A stretch of DNA of 15,100 nt from Candidatus Saccharibacteria bacterium UBA3225 (GTDB taxonomy: Bacteria > Patescibacteriota > Saccharimonadia > Saccharimonadales > Saccharimonadaceae): contig DEVX01000010.1 in the NCBI GenBank assembly GCA_002363515.1, positions 1-15,100 of the forward strand. Direction: 5' to 3'. The position numbers and the translations under genes were made by a program. The notes below the pieces were generated by a model, which made no database searches, was not told where the DNA came from, and saw nothing but the letters and a program-made list of their open reading frames with translations. Positions within the stretch are counted from its first letter, which is position 1. Each line of letters starts with the position of its first letter. This document shows positions 5,984 through 12,194 of the stretch, one piece after another.

Positions 5984-6027
5984 TGCTCCCTCCTTTGAAT
6001 GTGCTAGCTTGTCTGAACTATTTTGTT

Positions 6028-6055
6028 AAAATAACATGATTATGCCATTAGTCAA
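6028..6055 (-). promoter_or_regulatory. likely promoter of the 33-residue gene
   Basis: On the minus strand TTGACT (6055-6050), a 16-base spacer and TATTTT (6033-6028). An alternative is the extended -10 TGGCATAAT (6047-6039). The -35 with flanks, TTGACTAAT, is identical to that of the 67-residue gene promoter. Confidence 0.5.
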
Positions 6056-6070
6056 ATAGTTTTTGATGAT

Positions 6071-6095
6071 AAAAAACGACCGGTCGTGCCGGTCG
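6071..6095 (-). terminator. intrinsic terminator of the 79-residue gene operon
   Basis: CGACCGG (6077-6083) and CCGGTCG (6089-6095) form a perfect 7-bp stem with loop TCGTG. On the minus strand TTTTTT follows. It closes the two-cistron unit 6528-6122. Confidence 0.9.
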
Positions 6096-6121
6096 CCTCC
6101 GTAAGGGAGTTGAAAAGAGGA

Positions 6122-6283
6122 TTAGTTGTCGTCATTGAGTGTTCCGCACCATTCTGCGCGATGAAGGCGAATAGTGCCGTCGTCCTTGTTGACAAAGAAT
6201 TTGCAATTTCTGACGAGGTCCTCTCAGTAGTCGAGAATTTCGTCGGCCCACTCCAGCATCACGTAAACCGCGCTCTCCATCAT
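6122..6283 (-). pseudogene. 53-codon cistron interrupted by an in-frame TGA
   Basis: ATG at 6283 follows the stop of the 79-residue gene by five bases, with AGGTAGGA as ribosome site. The frame encodes 19 residues (MMESAVYVMLEWADEILDY), meets TGA at 6226-6224, then runs on for 33 more sense codons (EDLVRNCKFFVNKDDG and on to GTLNDDN) to TAA at 6124-6122, just before the terminator. The part spanning the TGA matches the C-terminal region of the upstream gene: WADEILDY-stop-EDLVR against YADEIIDSYEKLVR, with TGA opposite a Tyr codon. So the TGA interrupts what was, or is, one coding frame. Options are a nonsense mutation, programmed readthrough or a sequencing error. Recoding of UGA genome-wide is not supported, since other genes here stop with TGA. 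Confidence 0.55.
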
Positions 6284-6375
6284 ATATCCTACCTTTTCGG
6301 GAAGGTGTGATCTATGACCCACTGGATGCGCCGAATTCTGACGAGCTTCTCGTAGCTGTCGATGATTTCGTCGGC
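6208..6375 (-). repeat. diverged 40-base tandem duplication in two neighbouring cistrons
   Basis: Positions 6208-6247 and 6336-6375 align without gaps at 32 of 40 bases. Both encode an ADEI(I/L)D...LVR segment in the same frame. The copies are 128 bases apart, one near the end of the 79-residue gene and one in the TGA-interrupted cistron. Confidence 0.7.
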
Positions 6376-6528
6376 GTACTCTGGTTCTTCGTGCAGAAGG
6401 TGCCACATCTCTTTCGCTTCGATGTCACTCAGATTGGGCTCGAGGTGGCGAGCGCACTGGTACAGCTTGATCTTCTGTATTTCTTCTTCGGTTAAAAAGT
6501 AAACGATAAGATCATCCATGATATTCAT
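6289..6528 (-). CDS. unrecognised 79-residue acidic protein
   Basis: A small soluble protein with no family I recognise. It begins MNIMDDLIVYFLTEEEIQK at 6528, with ACGGAGG seven bases upstream; the internal Met4 is a possible second start. It is rich in Glu, Asp, Tyr and Trp and probably helical throughout, with LSDIEAKEMWHLLHEEPEY (33-51) and YADEIIDSYEKLVRIRRIQW (51-70), ending in a basic tail (FPKR). There is no signal peptide or membrane helix. It is the first gene of a two-cistron unit with a perfect-consensus promoter at 6623-6651 and a structured leader; the second cistron repeats its ADEI...LVR segment. C-ending codons (GAC, CTC, GTC, ATC) are frequent, unlike argS beside it. Confidence 0.68.
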   Translation of the reverse strand: MNIMDDLIVYFLTEEEIQKIKLYQCARHLEPNLSDIEAKEMWHLLHEEPEYADEIIDSYEKLVRIRRIQWVIDHTFPKR

Positions 6529-6616
6529 CTTTTTTCCTCCGTTAATGTGCGAGAAGGGGCGGACCCCGGTTACATCTATATAAAATGAGTATCTATTGCG
6601 AGATAGACTCGCGTAT
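6529..6616 (-). promoter_or_regulatory. structured 5' leader of the 79-residue gene
   Basis: About 88 bases. On the minus strand GCGAG-TCTAT-CTCGC (6612-6598) is an early hairpin; GGGG-TCCG-CCCC (6567-6556) is a compact hairpin before the start. GCAC (6550-6547), ATTAAC and GGAGG (6540-6536) follow, the same order as in the other island leaders. Confidence 0.6.
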
Positions 6617-6622
6617 TTGTAT

Positions 6623-6651
6623 ATTATATCAAATATTCATGTTTTTGTCAA
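6623..6651 (-). promoter_or_regulatory. consensus promoter of the 79-residue gene
   Basis: On the minus strand TTGACA (6651-6646), a 17-base spacer and TATAAT (6628-6623): exact consensus. Its -35 lies only ten bases from the -35 of the divergent argS promoter. Confidence 0.88.
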
Positions 6652-6661
6652 TAGTAAGAAT

Positions 6662-6690
6662 TTGAAACAGGGGTGAAAAAATGGTAAAAT
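6662..6690 (+). promoter_or_regulatory. argS promoter, apparently leaderless
   Basis: TTGAAA (6662-6667), a 17-base spacer and TAAAAT (6685-6690). The expected start, six to seven bases after the -10, falls on the ATG at 6697. Confidence 0.75.
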
Positions 6691-6696
6691 ATGGGC

Positions 6697-8382
6697 ATGA
6701 TGGATAATCTTAAAGAAACAATCAAGGGAGCTATCAAAGACTTATATGGGGTTGATGATATTGCTGTCGATTTTGCCGATGTGCCGGCGGAAATTGAAGG
6801 TGATTACTCGACCAATATTGCGATGCGTTTGGCGCGTCAGGCAGGCAAAGCTCCACGTATGATTGCGGAAGAGATTATTGAAAAGATAGGGGATTGCGGT
6901 TTTGGACTTTCGATTGCGGGGCCGGGTTTTATAAATGTGGCGGTGTCTGGCAAAGTTTTGCAAAGGCAATTAGCAGACGAATGGTCGGATCATTATGGTG
7001 ATAATAATTCTGGGAATGGCAAAGTTGCTTTAGTAGAATATCCAAGTACAAATATGGCTAAACCATATTCAGTGGGGCATTTGCGTCCTGGTACGCAAGG
7101 ATGGGCGGCGAAAAAGTTGCTAGAAGCGAACGGTTGGAAAGTTATTACTGATAATCACCTTGGCGATGTGGGCACGCCGTTTGGGATATGGGCGACGGGC
7201 TTTAAGCGTTCTGGTTTAGATTTCGATAAGGTTACAGTGTATGATCTCGGGAATATCTATATTGAAATGAAAGCCGACATGAAGGCAGAGGAGAAAGCCG
7301 GTAAGCATGACTTAGCTGATGAGGCGCAGGAATGGTTAAAGAAGCTAGAAAACAAAGATCCAGAAGCCGTAAAGATGTCGAAGCATTTTAATGAGATTTC
7401 GATTAATCATATGCACGAGGTGATGAAACGCCTTGGCATTTCTACTGACTATGAGATGGGGGAGAGCCAATTTGTCGAAAGTGGGAAAAAGGCGGTAGAG
7501 AAATATGTTGCAGAAGGGGTGTTTGAAAAAAATGAAGACGGTTCGGTGATATGTCGTCTTGATGAATACAAGATTGATGTGCCGATGCTGATGCTAAAGA
7601 GTAACGGCACCGCGCTGTATGCGACGACGGATTTAGGATGTATGTTGTATCGAGTGGAACATTTTAATCCGGACCTAATTATTATTAATACTGGAATGGA
7701 ACAGAAGTTCTATTTTGAGCAGCTTTTTGCGATGGCAAAAAAGATTGGCTTGACAGTAAATAATTATCATTTGAGCTTTGGCATGATTGACCAAATAGGG
7801 CCAGACGGAAAACGCGAGAAGATGTCTTCGCGCAAGGGGGTGGTTTTGATGGAAGCGTTGTTGGATGATGCTGAAAAGCGCGTGCGAGAGAATTTTGGGG
7901 AGGGTGTGTCGGATGAGGATATTCGTAAAATAGCCGTCGGTGCGATTAAGTTTTCGGATTTTGTGGCGGATCGTAAAACAGGGATTTTGTATGACCCGGA
8001 CAAGATATTTGCTTTGACTGGACAATCGGGGCCATTTTGCCAATATGCATGCGTGAGGATGTGTAGAATTTTAGAAAAAAATGCCGATTTTGAGCGAGTA
8101 GATTTTGCTGGATATGACTTTGATGCCGAAAAGAATGTTTTGCGGCTATTGTTGGTATTTCCAGAAATAGTTGCAGGGGTGGTTGATGGTTTTGCGATGC
8201 ACAAGATAGCCGGCTTTGCATTTGAATTGGCGCAAGAACTGAATAGATATTATGAAAAAACGCCAATATCGTCTGCGGAAGATATTGAGCGTTCGGCGCG
8301 CTTGTGGATGATTGAATGTGCAGATTTTGTATTGGCGCGGGCGTTAGATTTGCTTGGCGTTGAAATCCCATCAAAGATGTAA
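6697..8382 (+). CDS. argS: arginyl-tRNA synthetase
   Basis: Class I enzyme of 561 residues that charges tRNA-Arg with arginine. The N-terminal tRNA-recognition domain (about 1-105) is followed by the catalytic Rossmann fold with STNMAKPYSVGHLRPG (117-132) and NHLGDVGTPFG, then the KMSKS loop KMSSRKG (375-381). The DALR-type anticodon-binding domain ends in ALDLLGVEIPSKM, typical of bacterial ArgRS. In the HIGH motif (usually HVGH) the first His is Ser: SVGH. There is no Shine-Dalgarno. The -10 box ends at 6690, so an ATG at 6691 would lie upstream of the transcript; ATG 6697 (or 6700) is preferred and probably starts the mRNA. It diverges from the small-gene island and precedes mscL by 48 bases. 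Confidence 0.96.
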   Translation: MMDNLKETIKGAIKDLYGVDDIAVDFADVPAEIEGDYSTNIAMRLARQAGKAPRMIAEEIIEKIGDCGFGLSIAGPGFINVAVSGKVLQRQLADEWSDHYGDNNSGNGKVALVEYPSTNMAKPYSVGHLRPGTQGWAAKKLLEANGWKVITDNHLGDVGTPFGIWATGFKRSGLDFDKVTVYDLGNIYIEMKADMKAEEKAGKHDLADEAQEWLKKLENKDPEAVKMSKHFNEISINHMHEVMKRLGISTDYEMGESQFVESGKKAVEKYVAEGVFEKNEDGSVICRLDEYKIDVPMLMLKSNGTALYATTDLGCMLYRVEHFNPDLIIINTGMEQKFYFEQLFAMAKKIGLTVNNYHLSFGMIDQIGPDGKREKMSSRKGVVLMEALLDDAEKRVRENFGEGVSDEDIRKIAVGAIKFSDFVADRKTGILYDPDKIFALTGQSGPFCQYACVRMCRILEKNADFERVDFAGYDFDAEKNVLRLLLVFPEIVAGVVDGFAMHKIAGFAFELAQELNRYYEKTPISSAEDIERSARLWMIECADFVLARALDLLGVEIPSKM

Positions 8383-8396
8383 ACATATGATAGATG

Positions 8397-8405
8397 TGGT
8401 ATATT
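8397..8405 (+). promoter_or_regulatory. possible mscL promoter (extended -10)
   Basis: TGGTATATT is an extended -10 element 25 bases before the mscL start. I see no good -35. The preceding TGTGGTATA is also found at the rpoD promoter. Confidence 0.45.
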
Positions 8406-8430
8406 TTAATTAAGTTAAAAGAGGAATAGT

Positions 8431-8805
8431 ATGGCTGAAGTTAAAGAAAAATCAAAAGAGCTTGCGAAAGCTGGTTTAGGTAAAGTAAAAGGTGCCGGTA
8501 GTGGCTTCATGACCTTTATCAAAGAACAAAATGTCGTTGGCCTTGCAGTAGGCTTAATACTTGGTACAGCCGCAAGTGGATTAGTGAATTCTTTAATTAA
8601 TAACGTAATTATGCCGCCACTTGGATTTTTGCTTGGTAGCGCAGAAGGTATCCGCGGATTGGTTTTAACAATGGGCACTACTCCTACTGGTGAAGTTGCC
8701 GTTTTGCGTTACGGTGAGTTTATTAATGACTTAATTAATTTCTTGGTCCTAGCGCTAGTAATTTATTGCGTAGTAAAAGCTTTGAAATTAGATATCAAGA
8801 AATAG
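8431..8805 (+). CDS. mscL: large-conductance mechanosensitive channel MscL
   Basis: A 124-residue inner-membrane channel that opens under membrane tension and releases solutes during osmotic downshock. Family marks are the N-terminal amphipathic helix (FMTFIKEQNVV), TM1 with GLAVGLILGTAASGLVNSL, the conserved NVIMPPLGFLLG loop, a short periplasmic segment (about 70-88), then YGEFINDLINFLVLALVIY as TM2 and a very short basic cytoplasmic end (LDIKK). The first 20 residues form an extra Lys/Glu-rich extension compared with many MscL proteins, while the C-terminal helical bundle is almost missing. AGAGGA lies five bases before the ATG. It is the first gene of a compact run with orn and the YjbR-like gene. 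Confidence 0.93.
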   Translation: MAEVKEKSKELAKAGLGKVKGAGSGFMTFIKEQNVVGLAVGLILGTAASGLVNSLINNVIMPPLGFLLGSAEGIRGLVLTMGTTPTGEVAVLRYGEFINDLINFLVLALVIYCVVKALKLDIKK

Positions 8806-8806
8806 T

Positions 8807-9343
8807 ATGGCAAAAACATCTGAAAGAGCTACGCTACTGTGGGTGGATCTTGAGATGACTGGATTGTCGCCAGAAGAAGATAGAATTCTGGAAGTGGCAG
8901 CAATTGCAACGGATTGGGGTTTTAAGGAGTATGATACTTATACTGCTGTAGTGAAATGTGATGAAAAACTAATGCGCGAACGTATGGTGGGGGAGTTTTG
9001 GGAGAAGAATAAAGAGTCATTTGAAGCGTTAATGGCGCAAAATTCTGATGGTAAGGCGCCGGCGACGGTTGAGAAAGAGTTGTTGAAGTTTGTCAAAAAG
9101 AATTTTGGGGATACGGTATATTTAGCGGGAAACTCTATCCACCAGGATCGGAAGTTTATTGAGCGCGAATGGCCAAAGTTAAATGCTAAATTGCATTATC
9201 GGATGTTGGATGTGAGCGCATGGAAGATATATTTCGAAAACGCGTTACATCGTAGTTTTGCAAAACCAGAGAACCATCGTGCGCTCGATGATATTCGTGG
9301 CAGCATAGAGGAGTTGAAGTGGTATCGGAAGATGATATCTTAG
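8807..9343 (+). CDS. orn: oligoribonuclease
   Basis: A 178-residue DEDDh 3'-5' exonuclease that degrades two- to five-nucleotide RNA, the last step of mRNA decay, and linear dinucleotides from cyclic-di-nucleotide turnover. Catalytic residues are visible in order: Asp14 and Glu16 in WVDLEMTGL, Asp114 in GNSIHQDRKFIEREWP, and His157 with Asp161/Asp162 in ENHRALDDIRGSIEEL. LDVSAWK and YRKMIS at the end fit Orn rather than other RNase T-like exonucleases. The length matches the usual 180 or so. The start lies two bases after the mscL stop codon and has no Shine-Dalgarno, so translation is probably coupled to mscL. Its last 25 bases overlap the next gene. Confidence 0.95.
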   Translation: MAKTSERATLLWVDLEMTGLSPEEDRILEVAAIATDWGFKEYDTYTAVVKCDEKLMRERMVGEFWEKNKESFEALMAQNSDGKAPATVEKELLKFVKKNFGDTVYLAGNSIHQDRKFIEREWPKLNAKLHYRMLDVSAWKIYFENALHRSFAKPENHRALDDIRGSIEELKWYRKMIS

Positions 9344-9636
9344 CGTATATTGCTAGATTAGAAGACGTGTCGGAGCGTCGAGAAGATGATATGCGGATTT
9401 TTTCTCGTGGCGAAAGGATTTTTCTAATAATTGAGACGGGGACTTCGCCGTTGAGGATTGAGACGCGTTGTGATCGCAAATTGAGTAAAACTTTGCAAGA
9501 GCGATATGAAAGCGTAATGACGAGCCGTTTGCTAGGAAATAACGGCATAGAAATAATATGCAGTGGCCAATTAGCTAAGGACGAAGTATTGGATTTGGTT
9601 CGGCATAGTTTTGAAATATCTAAAGCTATAGAATAA
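9319..9636 (+). CDS. YjbR/MmcQ-like protein
   Basis: A 105-residue protein similar in layout to the YjbR/MmcQ family (CyaY-like fold, often annotated as DNA-binding, true role unclear). Support: an N-terminal helix ILAYIARLEDV, a beta segment RIFLIIETGTSPLRIETRCD, and the C-terminal signature GIEIICSGQLAKDEVLDLVRHSFEISKAI, where the family has a strand, a D/E-L-hydrophobic helix and an S-(Y/F)-E-L end. The conserved Trp before the last strand is absent. The start is GTG at 9319, supported by GAGGAG six bases upstream and by an overlap of 25 bases with orn, so it is cotranscribed. It is the last gene before the bidirectional terminator. Confidence 0.6.
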   Translation: MVSEDDILAYIARLEDVSERREDDMRIFSRGERIFLIIETGTSPLRIETRCDRKLSKTLQERYESVMTSRLLGNNGIEIICSGQLAKDEVLDLVRHSFEISKAIE

Positions 9637-9666
9637 AAAACTCTCCCCGTGAAGGGGAGAGTTTTT
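9636..9666. terminator. bidirectional intrinsic terminator between convergent genes
   Basis: A perfect 13-bp stem: AAAAACTCTCCCC (9636-9648) with GGGGAGAGTTTTT (9654-9666), loop GTGAA. Runs of A before and T after let it stop transcription from both the mscL-orn-YjbR side and the minus-strand membrane protein gene. Confidence 0.93.
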
Positions 9667-9680
9667 GGTCTCGGAAAGAA

Positions 9681-10298
9681 TTATAAAGAATCGTTAAAGC
9701 CTTGGAATAGTTCGTAGAGTTCGTCGAGATCGCGAACGGATTGCTCGAGGACGGGCGTGAGTGATTTGTTGGTGGTTTTCTTAATAATTTGCCGTTCGAG
9801 TGTTTTTAGCTTCATGATTTGATTGGCGGTTTGGCTGGAGTAGTAGGCGTCCATTTGGCCACTGATGGAAGCTTCTTGTAGTCGAGACATATAACTATTG
9901 AAAGCGGTGTTTTCCTCGGTTTTCACATCTTTTGTAAGCTTATCCTTTGAGACATTGAGACTGCTCCAGATACCACTGAGGCCATTGTTTGTGTTGGTGA
10001 TGGAAGTTTCTAGCTGGCTAGCATAGGATCGCAGCTGAGAAGAGTTGATGTACTTAGAATAGGTTTCGTAAGGACCTTTTTTGCCACAAAATTGAGTAAT
10101 GCGAAGGTAGAGTCTTTCGTAGGATTGAGTCAATTTTGCGTTAGTATTATTAATCATTACGGCAACAATGACGATAGTAATGAAAGCAATAAGGCCGGCA
10201 ATTAATACCTTAATCATGACAGGAGTAAGCAACGGTTCGTGGTTGACGGTTTTCTTGCCTTTGACGGCGATTTGATCAAGATAAGCTTTATTGTTCAT
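9681..10298 (-). CDS. membrane-anchored protein of unknown function
   Basis: A 205-residue protein with one clear transmembrane helix (about 29-49, VLIAGLIAFITIVIVAVMIN). The N-terminal 25 residues are basic and probably cytoplasmic, so the C-terminal 155 residues should face outward. That part is polar and helix-rich, with many Ser, Thr, Asn and Gln, and single Cys in QFCGKKGPYETYSKY (about 68-82). The layout is like pilus-associated or envelope spacer proteins but I recognise no family, and no lipobox or sortase signal is present. The start ATG (10298) sits exactly seven bases after an extended -10 (TGTTATAAT), so the mRNA is probably leaderless. It diverges from dnaG. Confidence 0.8.
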   Translation of the reverse strand: MNNKAYLDQIAVKGKKTVNHEPLLTPVMIKVLIAGLIAFITIVIVAVMINNTNAKLTQSYERLYLRITQFCGKKGPYETYSKYINSSQLRSYASQLETSITNTNNGLSGIWSSLNVSKDKLTKDVKTEENTAFNSYMSRLQEASISGQMDAYYSSQTANQIMKLKTLERQIIKKTTNKSLTPVLEQSVRDLDELYELFQGFNDSL

Positions 10299-10304
10299 GA
10301 TGAT

Positions 10305-10313
10305 ATTATAACA
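10305..10313 (-). promoter_or_regulatory. extended -10 of the 205-residue membrane protein gene
   Basis: On the minus strand TGTTATAAT (10313-10305). Six bases separate it from the ATG, so transcription should begin on the start codon. No convincing -35 is seen. Confidence 0.7.
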
Positions 10314-10392
10314 TAAACGGAATTGGCATTAGTATACTTTTGGGGTGCGCCGGGAGCTCTTTCCGTATGGGGTCGTATACCTGTTGTAGAGA

Positions 10393-10401
10393 TGATATAA
10401 T
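10393..10401 (+). promoter_or_regulatory. extended -10 of dnaG
   Basis: TGATATAAT ends six bases before the dnaG ATG, again implying a leaderless transcript. The -35 region is poor. Confidence 0.72.
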
Positions 10402-10407
10402 TTTTGT

Positions 10408-12030
10408 ATGGAGGATGCTAAGGAAGAGATCCGGGCGAGGTTGGCGGTAGAAGATGTAGTCGGGCAATACATCGAGTTGAAGCGTGCCGGGAGAAATTTT
10501 AAAGGGCATTCACCTTGGGGGACTGATCGTACGCCTAGCTTTATGGTTTCGCCGGATAAGGGAATTTGGCATGATTTTTCTAGTAATAAGGGCGGCGATA
10601 TTTTTACTTTCGTGATGGAGATGGAGGGGTGCACCTTCAGAGAGGCGCTTGAAAAACTGGCGCAGCAGGCGGGTGTGGAACTTAAACGATACAATAGTGA
10701 CGATCGGAAACAGGCGGCACATAAGCAGAGGATTCGGGATTGCCTAGAGTTAGCGACGAAGTATTTTCAGTTTTGTTTGACGAAAAACAAAGCTGTGATG
10801 GAATATGTTTTTTATAAAAGAAATCTAAATAAGAAAACGGTAGAGAATTTTCGAATCGGCTACGCGCCAAAATCCGGGCGAGCGTTGGTGGATTTTCTGA
10901 AAAAGCGGGGTTTTACGGTTAAAGAAATGGAAGATGCCGGATTAGTGAATCGTTTTGGGGGTGATTTATTTAAAGGTCGAATGACGGTTCCGTTAATGGA
11001 TATATCTGGCAACGTAATTGGTTTTACGGGTAGAATTATTGAGAAAGATGATAATTCGCCAAAATATTTAAATACGCCAGAAACGATTCTATACAATAAA
11101 GGTCGGCATATTTTTGGGCTTTCGCAGGCAAAAGACGCAATTAGGCGGACGGACTTTGTGGTGGTGGTGGAAGGGAATATGGACGTGATATCTTCACATC
11201 AGGCAGGAGTGAATCAGGCGGTAGCAACAGCTGGAACAGCAATGACGGAGATGCACCTAAAGAGTTTTTCGCGATTAACTAAAGATATTCGTTTGGCCTA
11301 CGATGGAGATGAGGCGGGTGTGCGGGCGGCTGAGCGGGCAATTTCGATGGCCTCGAAATTCGGTATCTATTTATCGGTTATTGATGATTATCATGGATGC
11401 AAAGATGCGGACGAGTTGATACAGAAGGATCCAAAGTTGTGGCAAGAAGCGGTTGAGAATTATCAGCCAGCTTTGGAGTGGCTACTAGAAAAATATGTCG
11501 GAAAGTATAATTTGAAGACGGAAAAAGGCTTTCAAGAATATGCTGCGGAGTCAAAGCGCCTCATAGATCAAATTGATCCAGAGGATGTAGTGTTGCGTGA
11601 GAAATATGAAAGAATTGTAGCGGATAGGCTAGGTATATCTCTAGAGGCTTTTAGGGCAAAGAAAGTCGTGCAGCCAGAGAAGAAAAAATTAAAAAAGGCC
11701 AATATTTCTAGCGACGTTGTGATGGAAAGCAAAGTAGAAAAGAATTTAGCGGCGTTGAAGGTTCATGGCGGAGTGGATTTAGGCGGCTTTGAGGTACGAG
11801 ACTACAATGTAGATGAGCTTGGATTGATTTTTGAGGAACGATATGAAAATTGGGCGCCAGCAGATTTGCAAAAAGAAGCAATGGAATTAATGAAGAAAGC
11901 AGAGTCGGAGCGTTTGGATTTAGAAAGAAAAGAGTTGGAAGATCAAATTCGCCAGGCCGAAGAAAAAGGTGACGAGAAGTTAGAAAACGAACTAATGCTA
12001 AAATTAAGCAAAATCTTGCGTCGAAAATAA
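10408..12030 (+). CDS. dnaG: DNA primase with a zinc ribbon lacking its ligands
   Basis: A 540-residue primase that makes RNA primers at the replication fork. Domains: N-terminal CHC2-type zinc ribbon (about 1-95), RNA polymerase core with FKGRMTVPLMD, IGFTGRI and SPKYLNTPET (188-226), and TOPRIM with EGNMDV (Glu255) and YDGDEAG (Asp299, Asp301), the metal-binding acidic residues. In the ribbon the four usual ligands are gone: where CPFH and CFGC are expected, the protein has SPWG (35-38) and DFSS (56-59). The surrounding RTPSFMVSP and KGGDIFTFVM are kept, so the fold is probably maintained without zinc. The C-terminal part (about 470-540) is a charged coiled coil rather than a clear DnaB-binding domain. 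No Shine-Dalgarno; probably leaderless. Confidence 0.95.
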   Translation: MEDAKEEIRARLAVEDVVGQYIELKRAGRNFKGHSPWGTDRTPSFMVSPDKGIWHDFSSNKGGDIFTFVMEMEGCTFREALEKLAQQAGVELKRYNSDDRKQAAHKQRIRDCLELATKYFQFCLTKNKAVMEYVFYKRNLNKKTVENFRIGYAPKSGRALVDFLKKRGFTVKEMEDAGLVNRFGGDLFKGRMTVPLMDISGNVIGFTGRIIEKDDNSPKYLNTPETILYNKGRHIFGLSQAKDAIRRTDFVVVVEGNMDVISSHQAGVNQAVATAGTAMTEMHLKSFSRLTKDIRLAYDGDEAGVRAAERAISMASKFGIYLSVIDDYHGCKDADELIQKDPKLWQEAVENYQPALEWLLEKYVGKYNLKTEKGFQEYAAESKRLIDQIDPEDVVLREKYERIVADRLGISLEAFRAKKVVQPEKKKLKKANISSDVVMESKVEKNLAALKVHGGVDLGGFEVRDYNVDELGLIFEERYENWAPADLQKEAMELMKKAESERLDLERKELEDQIRQAEEKGDEKLENELMLKLSKILRRK

Positions 12031-12044
12031 ACTTGTGGTATAAA
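12016..12044 (+). promoter_or_regulatory. rpoD promoter
   Basis: TTGCGT (12016-12021), a 17-base spacer and TATAAA (12039-12044) with an extended TGG. It overlaps the end of dnaG and would give a leader of about 144 bases. Confidence 0.6.
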
Positions 12045-12058
12045 AATACTGAAATCAG

Positions 12059-12096
12059 CTGGAATAGCGGACTTATTTTGATAGTAGTCCTTCCAG
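12059..12096 (+). promoter_or_regulatory. hairpin in the rpoD leader
   Basis: CTGGAA (12059-12064) pairs with TTCCAG (12091-12096) and GGACT (12069-12073) with AGTCC (12086-12090), an 11-bp interrupted stem with a 4-base bulge and a 12-base loop. No U-run follows, so it is not a simple terminator. A leader element near the 5' end of the rpoD mRNA is more likely. Confidence 0.5.
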
Positions 12097-12194
12097 GAGA
12101 AAATATAGATTGATCAAGAATATACAAAAACTATCGGAAACAAAAAACTTGCAAAAGCATGGGACTTTTGTGTGCTAATAAAATAAGGAAGGAC

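Noticed and set aside
6224..6226. Genome-wide recoding of UGA as Gly or Trp
   Set aside because: pilT (TGA overlapping the pilC start) and the 196-residue gene end in TGA, and core genes use TGG and GGN normally, so the code is standard.
6086..6495. Plus-strand open frames opposite the 79-residue operon
   Set aside because: They begin inside or beside the minus-strand terminator and lack initiation signals, while the minus strand has a full set.
4500..6690. CRISPR array, integron cassette array or insertion sequence
   Set aside because: No regularly spaced repeats, no attC-like sites, no transposase or integrase. Repeated units are leaders and terminators with different sequences.
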